A DNA stretch of 64,000 bases from Actinomadura barringtoniae (lineage in GTDB: Bacteria; Actinomycetota; Actinomycetes; Streptosporangiales; Streptosporangiaceae). A model generated the notes under the pieces. The model was given only the letters and a program-made list of their open reading frames with translations, was not told the origin of the DNA and did no database searches. Location: contig NZ_JAGEOJ010000005.1 of NCBI RefSeq assembly GCF_017573505.1, positions 186,001 through 250,000 on the forward strand. Direction: 5' to 3'. The position numbers were made by a program, and so were the translations under genes. Of the stretch, positions 21,385 to 30,127 are shown in pieces (the stretch's first letter is position 1; each line of letters opens with the position of its first letter).

Positions 21385-22428
21385 CTAATCGCCCCGGCCC
21401 GTGACCGCTGCGCGTTCCCACGCCCGAAATCGGTACGTGCCGAGCGCCGCGGCGCCGATGATCACCAGGGCCAGACCCGCCAGGCAGCCGTCTCCCAGGG
21501 AGAACGCCCACAAACCGCGTGCCGCGACGTCATCCACAACGTCCAGGACGACCAGAGCCGTTCCCAACACGATCAGGATCTCACCCACCCGGGGGCGGGG
21601 CGTCGGCCGCCTCGCCACAAGGCCCACCGAGCCGAGGGCGAGGACCAGCATCACCGAGCCCGCCCACGAGCCGGTCCAGTGCGGCCGGGCATAGTGCGGC
21701 GGGGGTACGACGATCGCGCCCTTGGGCAGCCTGACCTTGATCATCACACCCTCGTGCGGGCGCAGCCCGGTCTGGGTGAAGTCGATGGCGAACGGGCCGT
21801 CCCGGTCGCGCAGGCAGCGCGTGTAGGAGGTGGCGGTGCCGGCGAGGCAGCCGACGTGGCGCAGCGGGACCGGCGCCTCCACCCGTACCGCCGCCTCGCC
21901 GATCGGCACGTCCCAGTAGGTGCCGATGGCGTTCCACAGGAACTCGTCGCGGTCGGCGTAGGGGGTGATCGCCCAGGCCAGGTCGTACTCGATCACGTAC
22001 GCCTGGCGGCCGTGCACCCGATGGCCCATGTTGCCGACGGTGATCTGCACGTCGTGCAGCAGCTTCAGCGTGTCGGCCCGCGCGGGCGCGCCGGTCGAGG
22101 AGCTCGTGCGCACGTCCCGCACGTCGTACAGCCGGTTGTGGCGCCGGTACGGCACGCTCAGCACGATCCCGTGCTCGCCGCGCACGTCGAAGTCGTAGGT
22201 GATCGTCTCGCGGACGTGGACCACCCCGTCCGCTCGGATCGTCATCACCACGTCATAGGTGGGGATGCGTTCCACCGGATCGGCCACCGGATCGGTGACC
22301 GCTGCTTCGGTGACCGCTGCTTCGGCGGGCAGCGGGGCGAGCAGAACGGGCAGGGCGAGAAGGGCGATCGCCAGCACCAGCCATACGGCGACCGCCGGGC
22401 CCCGGACCAAGCCACGCACCTCTGGCAT
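21385..22428 (-). CDS. DUF2207-domain membrane protein
   Basis: 347 residues. N-terminal membrane signal segment (AVAVWLVLAIALLALPVLLAP), an extracytoplasmic DUF2207-type domain beginning YDVVMTIRADGVVHVRETITYDFDVRGEHGI, then two or three C-terminal helices (SVMLVLALGSVGLVA; EILIVLGTALVVLDVV; GLALVIIGAAALGTY). The family is widespread in actinobacteria and has no settled function. It lacks the long Gly-rich tail many DUF2207 proteins have. Divergent from the lipoprotein gene; the 85-bp gap likely holds both promoters. Confidence 0.75.
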   Translation of the reverse strand: MPEVRGLVRGPAVAVWLVLAIALLALPVLLAPLPAEAAVTEAAVTDPVADPVERIPTYDVVMTIRADGVVHVRETITYDFDVRGEHGIVLSVPYRRHNRLYDVRDVRTSSSTGAPARADTLKLLHDVQITVGNMGHRVHGRQAYVIEYDLAWAITPYADRDEFLWNAIGTYWDVPIGEAAVRVEAPVPLRHVGCLAGTATSYTRCLRDRDGPFAIDFTQTGLRPHEGVMIKVRLPKGAIVVPPPHYARPHWTGSWAGSVMLVLALGSVGLVARRPTPRPRVGEILIVLGTALVVLDVVDDVAARGLWAFSLGDGCLAGLALVIIGAAALGTYRFRAWERAAVTGRGD

Positions 22429-22513
22429 ATTTCCACCGTCGACGCCGCGCCACGGCGTAACGAAGTGATTACTCTATGGAGTCGTCCACCACTCTCCGCT
22501 TAGGCTACGCGCC

Positions 22514-22984
22514 GTGTCCACTGTTGGGCGCGGTCTCCTCGGGGGTGTCGTCGGGACCGTGCTGATCACCGGGTGCGCACGGGGGCCCACGCTGTCGGAA
22601 TCGTCCGACCGCCTGAACGCCGACACCGCGCACGTCCTTCGGGACGGCGCGCAACGGCTCGGCCCTCCGGGCGGCAAACCCCGCACACTGACCAGCCGCA
22701 CGGAGCCGTGCACGGGCGGCCGGTCACGCCGCCAGCTGCGCACCGAGCTTCCGCTGCGCCCGGGCCTCGCACCCACCGTCCTGGTCGACCAGGCCACCGG
22801 CGTCACCCTGGGACTGATGGGCGACCGCGGCTATCGTCTGACCAATCCGCCGAGCGGCAAGGGCCGCCACCGCTCGTTCACGATGACGCGCGATGTGCCG
22901 AGCGTCACGTTCACCGTCCGCTTCCAAAGCGGCCGCCACCCCGCTTTGGTCCTCGACGGCGTCACTCCATGCCTTCCTGAGTGA
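22514..22984 (+). CDS. Predicted lipoprotein of unknown function
   Basis: 156 residues, starting at a GTG. A short signal with lipobox LITGC puts the mature N-terminus at Cys21. The rest is hydrophilic with three more Cys (two visible as EPCTGG and TPCLPE) and no motif I recognise. It precedes the two-component system by 54 bp on the same strand, so it could be co-transcribed and be a surface partner of the kinase (inference). Confidence 0.65.
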   Translation: MSTVGRGLLGGVVGTVLITGCARGPTLSESSDRLNADTAHVLRDGAQRLGPPGGKPRTLTSRTEPCTGGRSRRQLRTELPLRPGLAPTVLVDQATGVTLGLMGDRGYRLTNPPSGKGRHRSFTMTRDVPSVTFTVRFQSGRHPALVLDGVTPCLPE

Positions 22985-23038
22985 AGTCCAACCCGCGAGC
23001 GGGCTGAAAAGGCGGCAAGTCCGCCATAAGGTCGATTC

Positions 23039-25081
23039 GTGCGGGTGAACGGGGGTGCACGAATGCACGGGGGTGCTGTGGTGCGCGATGGCGCGAGTGC
23101 GCGCGACGGTGCCACGGTGCGCGGTGCCACGATGCGCGGCGACGGCGGTGAGGGCGCGGCTCGGTGGCCGAGCGTCGCCGACATGGCCGTGCCCGCCGTT
23201 CTGGCGGTCGCGCAGCTGTCGGTGACCTGGCTGATCGACGAGGACGCCGAGCACAAGCTGTCGCAGGGCGACTGGATGATCGCCACGTCCGCCGTGGTGC
23301 TGTCGGCGCTGGCCCTTTTGTGGCGGCGGCGGGCGCCCGTTCCGGTGCTGGTCGTGACCGTGCTGATCGGCGACCTGGCGACGGTGGCGATCGGCCATCA
23401 CGACACGGTGGTCGGCGGCGTCGCCGACGGGGTCGCGCTCTATTCGCTGGCTGTGCACCGAGGGCGGCGCCAGGCGGTGCTCGGGGCGCTGTTCGCCTAC
23501 TTCGTGGCCTTCGCCGCCTACGTGCCGCGGCAAAAGGGCGGGCCGGACTTCGTGTCGACCGAAGTGATCGACGTCTTCTTCTACGCGCTCGTGACCACAC
23601 TCGGGCAGATCCGGCGCCAGCAGAAGGTGCGGCGCCGCGAGCTCATGGAGCGGCTGGACGAGGCCGACCGGGAACGCCGCGCCGCGGCCGAGTCCGAGCG
23701 TGAACGGCTCGCCCGCGATCTGCACGACGTCGCCGGTCACCACCTGAGCGCGGTCGTCGTCCACAGCGGCGCCGCCGCGCGCCTGGACTCCCCCGACCTC
23801 ACCACCGAGGCGCTGCGCACCGCCGCCGACACCGGCCGCGACGTGCTCACCTCGCTCAGCCGGCTGGTCGACGTGGTCGGTCCGCAGGCCGACGACGGCG
23901 GGCTGGAGGCGCTGCTGCCGCCGCTGTGCCACGGCCTGTCCAGGCTCGGCATCCCGATCTCGCTGGAGGTCGAAGGCCGCGCCCGGCGGCTGCCGCCGGA
24001 CGTGGTCACCGCCGCGTACCGGATCGTGCAGGAGTCGCTGACCAACGCCATGCGGTACGCGTCCGGCAGGCCGGTGGCGGTCGAGGTCCGCTACGTTCCG
24101 GGCGCGCTGGAGATCAGCGTCGGGAACGAGGCGGCCGAGAACGGCGACGTGGCCCCGCCGCCGCTCGGCACCGGCCGCGGCATCGCCGGGATGACCGAAC
24201 GCGCGGCCGGGGTCGGCGGCACGCTGGAGGCGGGCCCGGACCCGGCGGGCGGCTGGTCGGTCCAGGCCGTACTGCCGACGTCGCGGCCGCGGCGCGGGCC
24301 CGGCTGGCAGGAGGTGCTGGACGCCCTCGCGGTGCTGTTCTGCGCCGTGCTGCCCACGCTGCTGGCGTTCACCCCGCCCGATCAGGCGCTGAAGGACGTC
24401 ACGTTCGGCGAGGGCGCACTCATCTGCGCGGCCATCGTGCTGCGCGCGCTGCCGCTGTGGTGGCGGCGTCGCTTCCCGTACGCCGTGCTGGCCGTGCTGA
24501 CCGTGATCGATTCGATCTGGCTGGTCAGCGCCGCGCTCTGGTACCACGAGCTGGCGGCGGTGACGGCGATCGGCGCCGGGGCCTCGATGATCGCCGTCTA
24601 CTCGGTCGCCGCGTACGCGCGCCCCCGCACGCACACCTGGCCCGCCGCCATCATCGCGGGCCTGCCGTGGGGGCTCATGCTGTCGGTGTCGCTGGTGGTC
24701 GACAAGGACCAGTCCGGGCCCGTCGCGCTCAGGATCCTGTACGGGCTGGGCGCCGGCACGCTGTTCGCGACGCTGATCCTGCTGCCGTTCTGGGCGTGGG
24801 GAAAGACCATCGCGCGGCGCGGCAGGCGGTGGGAGGCCAGCGCCCTGGAGACGATGGCGGCCCGTACCGGCGAGGCGGTCCTGGCCGAACGGCACCGCGT
24901 CGCGATGGGCCTGCGCGGCACCGTCCTGGACCACACCTCCCGGCTGGTCCGTGCCGCCGAGGCGGGCCTGGCCGGAACGGGGTCCGACGCGCAGGCGGCG
25001 CTGGACGTGGTGACCACCCAGGCCCGCGCCGCCCTGATCGACATGCGCGAACTGCTCGACGCGATGGAGGAGACGACGTGA
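23039..25081 (+). CDS. Sensor histidine kinase with a second, degenerate kinase half
   Basis: 680 residues from GTG 23039 (ATG 23132 is possible; the first 40 residues are a low-complexity GATVRG-type run). Layout: membrane domain of about five helices (50-195), HisKA_3 dimerisation box ERERLARDLHDVAGHH with phosphoacceptor His229, a HATPase domain ending GRGIAGMTERAAGVGG, a second membrane domain (about 420-590), then a second dimerisation-like helix ERHRVAMGLRGTVLDH in which the aligned residue is Arg626. The protein stops before any second ATPase. It should phosphorylate the LuxR-type regulator that follows. Confidence 0.88.
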   Translation: MRVNGGARMHGGAVVRDGASARDGATVRGATMRGDGGEGAARWPSVADMAVPAVLAVAQLSVTWLIDEDAEHKLSQGDWMIATSAVVLSALALLWRRRAPVPVLVVTVLIGDLATVAIGHHDTVVGGVADGVALYSLAVHRGRRQAVLGALFAYFVAFAAYVPRQKGGPDFVSTEVIDVFFYALVTTLGQIRRQQKVRRRELMERLDEADRERRAAAESERERLARDLHDVAGHHLSAVVVHSGAAARLDSPDLTTEALRTAADTGRDVLTSLSRLVDVVGPQADDGGLEALLPPLCHGLSRLGIPISLEVEGRARRLPPDVVTAAYRIVQESLTNAMRYASGRPVAVEVRYVPGALEISVGNEAAENGDVAPPPLGTGRGIAGMTERAAGVGGTLEAGPDPAGGWSVQAVLPTSRPRRGPGWQEVLDALAVLFCAVLPTLLAFTPPDQALKDVTFGEGALICAAIVLRALPLWWRRRFPYAVLAVLTVIDSIWLVSAALWYHELAAVTAIGAGASMIAVYSVAAYARPRTHTWPAAIIAGLPWGLMLSVSLVVDKDQSGPVALRILYGLGAGTLFATLILLPFWAWGKTIARRGRRWEASALETMAARTGEAVLAERHRVAMGLRGTVLDHTSRLVRAAEAGLAGTGSDAQAALDVVTTQARAALIDMRELLDAMEETT

Positions 25082-25115
25082 CGGAGCGGACGACGTGGCC
25101 GGAGCGGACGACGTG
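25082..25115 (+). repeat. Tandem duplication of a ribosome-binding site and GTG
   Basis: CGGAGCGGACGACGTG occurs at 25082-25097 and again at 25100-25115, period 18 bp. Each copy carries GGAG at proper spacing from an in-frame GTG, so the response regulator has two equivalent starts (25095, 25113). Confidence 0.8.
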
Positions 25116-25781
25116 ACGACCCGGGTGCTCGTGGTGGACGACCAGCACATCGTCCGCGCGGGCTTCACCGCGATCATCTCCGGCGAGCCCGACCTGGAGG
25201 TCGTCGGCCAGGCCGCCGACGGCGCCGAGGCGCTGCGCGCCGTCCGCGAGCACACGCCCGACGTCGTGCTCATGGACGTCCGGATGCCCGGGATGGACGG
25301 CCTCACCGCCACCCAGGAGCTCACCACGGGCGACTCCCCCGCGCGCGTCCTGGTGCTCACCACGTTCCACCGCGACGAGTACGTCTTCGGGGCGCTGCGC
25401 GCGGGCGCGTCCGGCTTCCTGCTGAAGGACTGCGACCCGCAGGAGCTCGTGGACGCCATCCGTACGGTCGCGGGCGGCGAGGCCATGCTCGCGCCCGCCG
25501 TCACCCGCCGCCTGATCAACGCGTTCGTCACCGGCACCGTCGCTCCGCCGTCCCCGGCCGACGACCGCGTGGGCCTGCTCACCCAGCGGGAACGGGACGT
25601 GCTCGTGAAGGTCGCGCAGGGGCTCAGCAACACCGAGGTCGGCACGGCCCTCGGCATCGGCACCGCGACCGTGAAGACGCACGTCAACGCGATCTTCACC
25701 AAGCTGCACCTGCGCGACCGCGTGCAGGCGACGATCTTCGCCTACGACACCGGGCTGGTCCGCCCTACAAATGGCCCTTGA
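25113..25781 (+). CDS. Response regulator, NarL/LuxR family
   Basis: 222 residues from the GTG at 25113 (six more from 25095). Receiver domain with acidic pocket VVDD, phosphoacceptor Asp55 in VVLMDVRMPGMDG and LLKD; then a LuxR-type helix-turn-helix, LTQRERDVLVKVAQGLSNTEVGTALGIGTATVKTHVNAIFTKL. It is the cognate partner of the kinase immediately upstream. The target genes are unknown. The last 17 bases overlap the convergent small membrane protein gene. Confidence 0.93.
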   Translation: MTTRVLVVDDQHIVRAGFTAIISGEPDLEVVGQAADGAEALRAVREHTPDVVLMDVRMPGMDGLTATQELTTGDSPARVLVLTTFHRDEYVFGALRAGASGFLLKDCDPQELVDAIRTVAGGEAMLAPAVTRRLINAFVTGTVAPPSPADDRVGLLTQRERDVLVKVAQGLSNTEVGTALGIGTATVKTHVNAIFTKLHLRDRVQATIFAYDTGLVRPTNGP

Positions 25782-26055
25782 GGTGCAGCAGCGCGCAGAA
25801 CACGCCCGCGCCCACCGCCAGCGTGATCAGCGTCTCGTACGCCCGCCTGCGCACGCCGACCACGATCACCGCGGCGAACCCGATCGCGGACAGGGTCCCG
25901 AAGACCACCGTCAGGACCATGCCCCACATGCCGTCGCTGATGTCGTACGAGCACTTGGCGGTCAGCAGGAGCAGGGGCGGCGCCGCCCACAGCCAGTCGG
26001 CGACCTCGCCCTCCTCGGCGGCCGGATCTCTCACCGGCGCCCGCTTGTCGGTCAT
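25765..26055 (-). CDS. Small membrane protein of unknown function
   Basis: 96 residues with a charged N-terminus and three hydrophobic stretches (WLWAAPPLLLLTAKC, MVLTVVFGTLSAIGFAAVIVVGV, LITLAVGAGVFCALLHL). No family recognised. It converges on the response regulator and overlaps its 3' end by 17 bp, so coding use on both strands is constrained there; the GC3 pattern and membrane periodicity support the minus-strand frame. Confidence 0.6.
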   Translation of the reverse strand: MTDKRAPVRDPAAEEGEVADWLWAAPPLLLLTAKCSYDISDGMWGMVLTVVFGTLSAIGFAAVIVVGVRRRAYETLITLAVGAGVFCALLHLKGHL

Positions 26056-26259
26056 GACTCCAGCGAACCGCGTCGGGACCTCCCGCGCGTCAGCCCTCAG
26101 TACGCTTCCGCATCCCTCGTCGGATAGTCCCGCGCATCAACCTTGAGGTGGATGCGTGGCCGATCTCGGACATGGGACGCCCATCGGGCGCGGAACGCCG
26201 GGGCGGTCACGCTAATTTGACCGTGATCATCCCTGAAACCCCTGAGTCTGGAGTGATTC

Positions 26260-26715
26260 ATGCGTCGTTCCGCAGCCGTGGCCCTGGCCGCCGGCACCCT
26301 GGTGGCCGGCGTGGGCGTCATCGCCACCCCCGCCCAGGCCGCCGCTCCCCTCAAGGGCCGGTACGTGAGCAAGAACGGCTGGAAGACGATCGAGGCGAGC
26401 GGCTCGTTCACCCGTACGGGCCGCAGGGTCACGGTCGCGCTCACGCTGAAGGACACGGCCAGGGACGGCCGGACCGCCTGCGTACGGTTCCGCTTCGAGC
26501 CGGCCAAGGGCCAGGGCAGGCAGGCCAACGTCCAGACCTTCTTCCTCAAGGACTGGCTCCCCAAGAAGCAGCGCTGGGTCCGCGCGGACCGGCCGATGAC
26601 CCAGAAGGGCCAGACCTACAGCTACATGACCGGCCACGCCTACGTGCGCGAGTGCTCGATGGACCCGCGCGCCAAGAACAAGCTGCGGCTCGGCCCGGCG
26701 CGCAAGCTCTACTGA
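26260..26715 (+). CDS. Small secreted protein, paralogue 1
   Basis: 151 residues with a Sec signal peptide (MRRSAAVALAAGTLVAGVGVIATPAQA, AxA site). The mature part is basic and shows the pattern GWKTIEASGSFTRTGRRVTV and, near the end, HAYVRECS. The same pattern appears in the next gene, so they form a small family of paralogues. Likely a beta-rich extracellular protein; no enzymatic motif is visible. A rho-independent terminator follows 13 bp later. Start ATG follows a GGAG site. Confidence 0.75.
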   Translation: MRRSAAVALAAGTLVAGVGVIATPAQAAAPLKGRYVSKNGWKTIEASGSFTRTGRRVTVALTLKDTARDGRTACVRFRFEPAKGQGRQANVQTFFLKDWLPKKQRWVRADRPMTQKGQTYSYMTGHAYVRECSMDPRAKNKLRLGPARKLY

Positions 26716-26728
26716 CACGACACGATCG

Positions 26729-26757
26729 GACCCCGCCGATTCGGCGGGGTCTTTTGT
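26729..26757 (+). terminator. Rho-independent terminator
   Basis: Stem ACCCCGCCG / CGGCGGGGT followed by TCTTTTGT. A textbook hairpin plus T-tract, ending the small secreted protein transcript. Confidence 0.88.
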
Positions 26758-26810
26758 CATCGCGGTGCTAACTTCGGACCGACCGATCGGGCCCCCGCCG
26801 AAGGAACGCC

Positions 26811-27260
26811 ATGCGCCGTTTCGTCACCGTGACAGCCGCCACCACGCTCACCGCACTCGCGTTCGGCACTCTCGCCACCACCGCCGACGCAGCGACCACC
26901 CGATCATGGTCCACAAAGGGCTACAAGGCCGTCAAAGCAGGCGGCACCTATACGCGCACCTCAAAGTCGGTCACCGTGAAGGGCTGGATCCGCGACTACG
27001 CCAAGAACGGCTGGGCCGCCGCCGTCCAATTCAACGCGACCGAACGCGGCAAGAAGGACGCCAAGAGCGACGTCTATTTCTTCCTCACGCGCAAGAACAT
27101 CCCTGCCGACTACGACTTCGGAACGAACGTCGCCTACGGCAGCCGCTTCTTCTACTCAACGAACACGTCACACCTCTACGCACGCGAATGCGGCGTGACA
27201 CCCATCAAGTCCATCAAGCACCGCACCACCAAGTGCGCCGCCTGGCACAAGATCTACTGA
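26811..27260 (+). CDS. Small secreted protein, paralogue 2
   Basis: 149 residues with a Sec signal peptide (MRRFVTVTAATTLTALAFGTLATTADA). GYKAVKAGGTYTRTSKSVTV and HLYARECG align with the preceding gene, and both end with a basic segment and a final Tyr. Lower GC at third positions and more Asn/Lys/Tyr than its neighbour. Ribosome-binding site GAAGGA at 8 nt. The stop codon abuts the stop of the convergent gene (TGATCA). Confidence 0.75.
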   Translation: MRRFVTVTAATTLTALAFGTLATTADAATTRSWSTKGYKAVKAGGTYTRTSKSVTVKGWIRDYAKNGWAAAVQFNATERGKKDAKSDVYFFLTRKNIPADYDFGTNVAYGSRFFYSTNTSHLYARECGVTPIKSIKHRTTKCAAWHKIY

Positions 27261-28526
27261 TCACCAGGCGACGTCCTCGGCTCCCCTGAGCCCGGTGACC
27301 TGCCGCGGCCGCCCACCCCGCTGCAGGTCCACGATTCCGTCGCCCGACAGCAGATAACGCCCTGACGCCTCACCGTGAAGAATCGCGATGCTCAGGTCAT
27401 CCGGCACGGTGGTCGATGCCACGCCCTCCAGCGTCGTCGAGCCCGCCGACATCTTGACGATCTGCGCCGAGACGGGTTCGCCCGCGGCTGAGGGGCCCAT
27501 ATATCTATAGTCGCCTCCGCTAGGTGTCGCCGGATCGGACTTGTCGGCCGCCGCCTTGTAGCGGGTCGCGAAGAAATAGTAAGTGCGGCCATCAGGAGCC
27601 GGGAAAACAGCATCCAACGAGGTCTGTTCCGGCGCCCGGTAAACCAGGGCACTGTTCTTGATCAGTTCGACCGCGGAAGGGCTGGAAGGGCTGATCCTGC
27701 GCAACTGATCAGGGTGGTCCAGCGCGTCGCCGACCAAAAATCCGATGCCCTGACCGTGGGGAAGCCAGTTGACACCTGCGATGGAGCAATCCGAACCGGC
27801 CGTCCACTGGGAACGTTTCCGGGAAGCGATATCAAAGACCCCGACGCCGACCTTCGGCAAGGATCGGGGTGTCGCGACCCCCGCTGAATCACCACCGCTT
27901 CCGCCATTTCCTCCACCGCTGTCACCGCTTCCAGTGTCCAGAGGGGCGCCACCGCAACCATCGTCGGAGTAGAGATAGGCGATCTTCGTTCGGTCGGGCG
28001 AGACCGCGAGGTCTGTGACCCCCCGGTCGTGCATCGTCAGCCCGGTCGGGATGAGCGTCTGGGGGCGTCCGTCCGCGCTCAGCGAGAACCGGTAGAGGTC
28101 CGTCCGGCAGCTCTTCTTCCCCGTGACGCCCGCCACCGCGTAGAAGGTGCGGCCGTCACCCGCGCTGACGACCCGCTGAAATTCCGTGTGCGTGCCGGTG
28201 ACCCGGTGGGTGCCGATGAGGCGGCCGGTTCGGGAGTCGCGGACTTCGAGGCGGGAGGGGGTGGTCTTGGCCTTGGGCATGACGGCCACGACGAACTTGG
28301 GCATGCCGGGGATCTTGCGGAGGACGGGCTTGTCCTCGTGGGTGACGTAGCGGAGGCCTACGGCGCCGGCGAGGAGGATCAGGACGGCGATGGCGGCCAG
28401 GACGGGGCGTGTCAGTCGCGATCGGGGGGTGGAGCGGGGGCCGGGGAGGGGGCGTTCGACGCGTTCGTCGACGGTGGAGGCCGTCGCGGTGAGGGCATCG
28501 CGGAGGCGGTCTTCAAGCGAGCTCAT
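27261..28526 (-). CDS. Membrane protein paired with the SigE sigma factor, propeller-like extracellular domain
   Basis: 421 residues. A cytoplasmic N-terminus of about 40 residues (MSSLEDRLRDALTATASTVDERVERPLPGP) precedes one membrane helix (PVLAAIAVLILLAGAVGLRYV); the rest is outside, with repeating strands such as LAVSPDRTKIAYLYSD and YYFFATRY typical of a TolB/YncE-like propeller and a Gly/Ser-rich loop. The start overlaps the sigma-factor stop (ATGA). By position and topology it is a candidate anti-sigma factor or surface sensor, although no zinc-type anti-sigma motif is present. The much longer upstream frame is the shadow of the sigma gene. Confidence 0.75.
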   Translation of the reverse strand: MSSLEDRLRDALTATASTVDERVERPLPGPRSTPRSRLTRPVLAAIAVLILLAGAVGLRYVTHEDKPVLRKIPGMPKFVVAVMPKAKTTPSRLEVRDSRTGRLIGTHRVTGTHTEFQRVVSAGDGRTFYAVAGVTGKKSCRTDLYRFSLSADGRPQTLIPTGLTMHDRGVTDLAVSPDRTKIAYLYSDDGCGGAPLDTGSGDSGGGNGGSGGDSAGVATPRSLPKVGVGVFDIASRKRSQWTAGSDCSIAGVNWLPHGQGIGFLVGDALDHPDQLRRISPSSPSAVELIKNSALVYRAPEQTSLDAVFPAPDGRTYYFFATRYKAAADKSDPATPSGGDYRYMGPSAAGEPVSAQIVKMSAGSTTLEGVASTTVPDDLSIAILHGEASGRYLLSGDGIVDLQRGGRPRQVTGLRGAEDVAW

Positions 28527-29077
28527 CGGGCCTCCTCCCCCATCTCGCGGGCCAGCGCTGCGAGCGCCCTGGTCATCGTGGACCGCACGGTCCCGGGCCG
28601 GATCCCCATGACCTGGGAGACCTCGGCGTCGCTGAAATCTAGGTAGTAGCGCAGGACGAGTGCCTCGCGCTGGCGGCGCGGGAGGCGCTGGAGGGCCCGC
28701 ATCACCTCGCGGCGGTCCTCGCTGAGGATCGCGGCGGACTCCGCCGACCACACCGGCGGCTGGTGGGGCTCGACCTGGCGCCACATCCGCTTGCGGCGGC
28801 GCAGCGACATGCGGCAGCCGTTCAGGACGGCGGCGCGTACGTAGGCCAGCAGCTTGCCGTCGTCGTCGAGCGTCGGCAGCTTGTCCTGCATGCGCAGGAA
28901 GACGTCCTGAACGACGTCCTCCGCCGTGGCCTCGTCACCGACCAGCAGGACGGCCATGCGGATGAGCCCCACCTGGTGTTCGCGGTAGAGCTCGGTCAGC
29001 GCCGCCATCGTGTCGGCGTCGGCCGTCATCTCCGGCCCGTCGAGCGCCCGCCCACCGGAGCGGCGCCCGCCCGGCAT
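28523..29077 (-). CDS. RNA polymerase sigma factor, SigE/ECF family (sigma-70 related)
   Basis: 184 residues. Region 2 (LYREHQVGLIRMAVLLVGDEATAEDVVQDVFLRM) and region 4 (LPRRQREALVLRYYLDFSDAEVSQVMGIRPGTVRSTMTRALAAL) of an ECF sigma factor of the SigE group common in streptomycetes and relatives. It directs RNA polymerase to an envelope- or stress-type regulon; the targets are unknown. The start is uncertain: ATG 29077 or the ATG at 29029 (MTADADTM). Translationally coupled to the membrane propeller protein. Confidence 0.88.
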   Translation of the reverse strand: MPGGRRSGGRALDGPEMTADADTMAALTELYREHQVGLIRMAVLLVGDEATAEDVVQDVFLRMQDKLPTLDDDGKLLAYVRAAVLNGCRMSLRRRKRMWRQVEPHQPPVWSAESAAILSEDRREVMRALQRLPRRQREALVLRYYLDFSDAEVSQVMGIRPGTVRSTMTRALAALAREMGEEAR

Positions 29078-29350
29078 GCGCGCGCCCGCGGTGCGCCGGC
29101 CGGTGTACGGCGGGCGGTCGCGAGGGCGGGGATGCTGGCCACGGAGGGATCATAGGGCCATATGACCCCGAACCTGACAGGAGTCGGGATTTCGGGCTGA
29201 CTCCACGATCAAAGGCCCAGATCGCCGCAGGTCAGGGGCGGATCGCGGCCGTGCCGGGAGTCCAGGCGCGCAGCATGAGAGTCCCCGCGGGTCCCACGGG
29301 CGCCCGACAGGACGGTGACACTCAGCGACGGCGGCGACATGCGCGGGCGG

Positions 29351-30127
29351 TCAGAACGCGAGGCTGGGACGCCGGACCGCGCGGGGCTGCTGACGCCGCG
29401 CGGGGCCGGTCGCCTGGGCGCCGATCAGGTCGCGGAACGCCGTGCTCGGCTCCAGGCCCATCTCGCCGGCCAGGAAGTCGCGGTAGCGCGTGTAGACGCG
29501 CCACGCGCTGGCCTGGTCGCCGCGCGCGAGGTAGGCGGCGGCGAGGATCCGGTGCGGTGCCTCGCTGAACTCGTCCACGTTCATCGCCCGGCCCGCCACC
29601 TCGATGGCCTCCAGAACGTCCCCGGCGGCCAGCAGCCGCTCGGCGAGCCGTTCCAGCGCGAGCAGGCGCAGGCGGTCCCAGCGGTCCTGCTCGTCGTACA
29701 CGCCCTCGTCGGGCCAGCTGGTGAGCAGTTCCTCGCCCAGCAGACCCCAATCGGCGGGCAGACCGGCCGCGACGCCGTCGATCGCCCGCCGGGCGCACAG
29801 CTCGGCGTCCCGCAGATCTACCCCGACCATGTCGGCAAGCCGGACGCACTCGGCGGTCACGTCCAGCAACCGATCGTCGGTCGCCTGGCGGATGCGCCAC
29901 AGCAGCTGCCTCAGCCGCTTGGACGCGTCGCCGCTGTCGAGGTCGGGCCACATCCGCGCCTGCAGGGCCCTCCGGCTCAGCCCCTCCTTGCGGATCGCGA
30001 CGGCCACGACCAGGGCGGACATCGCCTCCGAAAGCCGTACCTCACGCCCGCCCAGCCGGAGCCGGACCGCCGGCATCAGCTCCAGGTAGCAGGCATCGTG
30101 TTGCGTACTCAACTGTCCAATCGCCAT
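29351..30127 (-). CDS. BTAD-domain transcriptional regulator (small SARP-like)
   Basis: 258 residues. N-terminal winged-helix, OmpR/SARP type (VRLRLGGREVRLSEAMSALVVAVAIRKEGLSRRALQARMWP), then a bacterial transcriptional activation domain with TPR-like helices (DRLRLLALERLAERLLAAGDVLEAIEVAGRAMNVDEFSEAPHRILAAAYL, EMGLEPSTAFRDLI). SARP-like proteins activate secondary metabolism or stress genes; no biosynthetic cluster is adjacent. Stands alone; the 270-bp gap to the sigma-factor gene shows no further gene. Confidence 0.85.
   Translation of the reverse strand: MAIGQLSTQHDACYLELMPAVRLRLGGREVRLSEAMSALVVAVAIRKEGLSRRALQARMWPDLDSGDASKRLRQLLWRIRQATDDRLLDVTAECVRLADMVGVDLRDAELCARRAIDGVAAGLPADWGLLGEELLTSWPDEGVYDEQDRWDRLRLLALERLAERLLAAGDVLEAIEVAGRAMNVDEFSEAPHRILAAAYLARGDQASAWRVYTRYRDFLAGEMGLEPSTAFRDLIGAQATGPARRQQPRAVRRPSLAF

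Noticed and set aside
22724..25702. A 992-codon open frame on the minus strand across the two-component genes
   Set aside because: It is the shadow of the kinase and response regulator; composition is Arg/His/Gln-rich with no domain, and the plus-strand frames have full catalytic motifs.
27261..28784. Longer 507-codon version of the propeller protein
   Set aside because: The first 86 codons lie inside the sigma-factor gene in another frame; the ATGA overlap at 28526 gives the proper start.
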